The notes beneath the pieces are model-generated. The model did no database searches, was not told where the DNA came from, and worked only from the letters and a program-made list of their open reading frames with translations. A stretch of DNA of 6,986 nt, taken from DATKBT01 sp035546295 (GTDB taxonomy: Bacteria; Acidobacteriota; Thermoanaerobaculia; Multivoradales; Multivoraceae). Both the position numbers and the translations under genes were made by a program. The DNA lies in the NCBI GenBank assembly GCA_035546295.1, contig DATKBT010000154.1:1-6986 (forward strand). Reading direction: 5' to 3'. Positions 5,966 to 6,986 of the stretch are shown here, piece after piece; positions within the stretch are counted from its first letter, which is position 1, and each line of letters begins with the position of its first letter.

Positions 5966-6077
5966 GCAGCGGCGGACCGCTCGCCACCAGCGCCAAGGCC
6001 AGGAGGGTGATCGCCGCGCCCACCAAGGCCGCGGGATCGGACGCGCCGACGCCGTAGACCACGGCTGCTACGACCCT
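5916..6077 (-). pseudogene. C-terminal remnant of a MacB/FtsX-type ABC-transporter permease
   Basis: The minus frame ending at TGA 5916-5918 encodes VVYGVGASDPAALVGAA, then ITLLALALVAS and GPPLLRALNVDRARTLREEV. This matches the usual end of MacB/FtsX-like permeases (and the large acidobacterial orphan permeases): a (L/V)YGVxxxDP motif, a last transmembrane helix, an A-R-like basic turn, then VDP..ALR-like residues; here VDRARTLR. About 52 codons are recognisable. Upstream the frame enters the 3' end of the kynureninase-like gene, where the similarity stops, and there is no start codon or ribosome site. The remainder of the permease is absent from the window, so it is a 5'-deleted relic. Its 3' end overlaps the pentapeptide gene by 50 bp on the opposite strand. 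Family recognition rests on the motif order by eye. Confidence 0.7.
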
Positions 6078-6986
6078 GCCGCGAGCTCCCCGAGGATCGC
6101 CATCGCGGAACGGAGCTGGTCGTCGGTGAGGTAGGGGGCCGGCCCGAAGCGTAGGACGTCGGCGCGGTGGTCGGTGGCTACGCCGCGCTCCCGCAGCGCG
6201 GCACGCAGCGCCCCGGCGCGCGGCGAGCGCAGCGCCAAGAAACCGCCGCGCGCCGTCAGCGGCACGTCGTCGCAGAGCGCCACGATCGAGGGATCGAGGT
6301 CGAGAGCCTCGAAGGCCTCGATCAGGAGGCCCACTTGGTGCTGGCTCACCGCCCGCAGTAGCTCCGCGTCGAGCCCCTCGCGCTCGAAGAAGTCGAAGAC
6401 CGCGGCGCCCCGGTATTGCGAGGTCGGATCGAAGGTCGCCCCGGCGAAGCGGGCTCCACCCGCCCCGTAGGGCACCGGCCGCGGCCCCCCCTCGTCACCG
6501 AGCGCCGTGGTCTCGGCGAGCTCGGCAAACTCGCTGTACCAACCGGTGATCACCGGGCGCAGCTCGCAGTCCGGCGGGCTGCGCAGAAAGCAGTTGCCTT
6601 CGCCGAGCTGCAGGTACTTGTAGCCGCCGCCGACCACGAACGCGCGCTCCAGGCCTTCGGCAGCGAGCGGGAGCGGCACCGCCCCCAGCGAATGGTAGGC
6701 GTCGACCAGCAGCTCGGCGCCCGCCCGCGTGCACGCCTCGGCGACCGCGCGCAGGTCCGGCACGATCAGCGCGCTCTCGAACAGCACCGAGGAGACGAGA
6801 GCGCACGCTGTCCGCTCGTCGACCTCGGCAGACAGTCTCTCGGCAAGGCTCTCGACCGGTCGCGCCGTCACCTTCACCACCTCGAGCCCCTCCTCGGCCA
6901 GCCGGTCGAGCTGGCGCCGCAAGCTGTGGAACTCGCCATCGGTGCTCACCAGCCGCGGGCGCCGGGCGAGGGGCAGCGCCGAGAGC
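6068..6986 (-). CDS. Kynureninase-like PLP-dependent enzyme (5' end beyond window)
   Basis: The frame enters from the right edge (first residues LSALPLARRPRLVSTDGEFH) and ends at TAG 6068-6070, giving about 305 residues of an enzyme whose relatives have about 400. It is a fold-type I (class V aminotransferase superfamily) PLP enzyme. The PLP-ring Asp is in LLVDAYHSLGAVPLP, the Schiff-base Lys in GGGYKYLQLGEGNCFLRSP, and the C-terminal small domain ends with LRFGPAPYLTDDQLRSAMAIL. This order and the DxxH...YKYL pattern resemble kynureninase, which cleaves kynurenine to anthranilate and alanine, better than cysteine desulfurases, which carry a Cys loop. The substrate is uncertain because divergent members exist and the substrate-binding N-terminal part is missing. 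A GTG at 6947-6949 could be taken as a start, but conserved sequence continues upstream, so the gene is partial. Cytosolic; no visible operon partner. Confidence 0.8.
   Translation of the reverse strand, partial: LSALPLARRPRLVSTDGEFHSLRRQLDRLAEEGLEVVKVTARPVESLAERLSAEVDERTACALVSSVLFESALIVPDLRAVAEACTRAGAELLVDAYHSLGAVPLPLAAEGLERAFVVGGGYKYLQLGEGNCFLRSPPDCELRPVITGWYSEFAELAETTALGDEGGPRPVPYGAGGARFAGATFDPTSQYRGAAVFDFFEREGLDAELLRAVSQHQVGLLIEAFEALDLDPSIVALCDDVPLTARGGFLALRSPRAGALRAALRERGVATDHRADVLRFGPAPYLTDDQLRSAMAILGELAAGS

Overview
The window is very GC-rich and its gene types (an ECF sigma factor translationally coupled to a Ser/Thr kinase with a C-terminal TolB/PD40 propeller, secreted beta-helix and pentapeptide proteins, a MacB/FtsX-type permease tail) suggest an Acidobacteriota-like, Gram-negative environmental bacterium. 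This assignment is inferred from family style, not from a marker gene.

Layout. Positions 18-4097 (minus strand, transcribed right to left) hold a signalling module: an ECF sigma-70 factor (4097-3532, broken by an apparent one-base loss), a membrane Ser/Thr kinase with a propeller (3539-801, overlapping the sigma stop by 8 bp), then a headless 260-codon right-handed beta-helix fragment (800-18). A perfect 18-bp palindrome lies between the kinase stop and the beta-helix homology. A 121-bp divergent intergenic region (4098-4218) separates this module from an intact alpha/beta-hydrolase epoxide hydrolase (4219-5181, plus strand). The 244-bp gap after it is packed with repeats: a 21-bp tandem array that begins inside the hydrolase's last codons, a GNRA-loop hairpin, and a second short direct repeat with an inverted half-copy. 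A secreted pentapeptide-repeat protein follows (5426-5965, plus). On the minus strand lie a roughly 50-codon C-terminal remnant of an ABC-transporter permease (6077-5916), then the C-terminal three quarters of a kynureninase-like PLP enzyme that runs off the right edge (6986-6068).

How it works together. The sigma factor and kinase are a plausible membrane-sensing unit: an extracytoplasmic propeller coupled through one transmembrane helix to a cytosolic kinase that could control the sigma factor. The epoxide hydrolase, pentapeptide protein and kynureninase-like enzyme have no evident functional link to it.

Main oddities. There are three apparent single-base indels in the sigma-kinase block: one breaks the sigma factor, and two compensate each other in the kinase. 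Two 5'-truncated gene tails each abut the stop of an intact-looking minus-strand gene. The 21-bp array repeats a stop codon, a Shine-Dalgarno core and its complement. I found no clear new defence or mobile system, and no RNA gene, CRISPR array or transposase.
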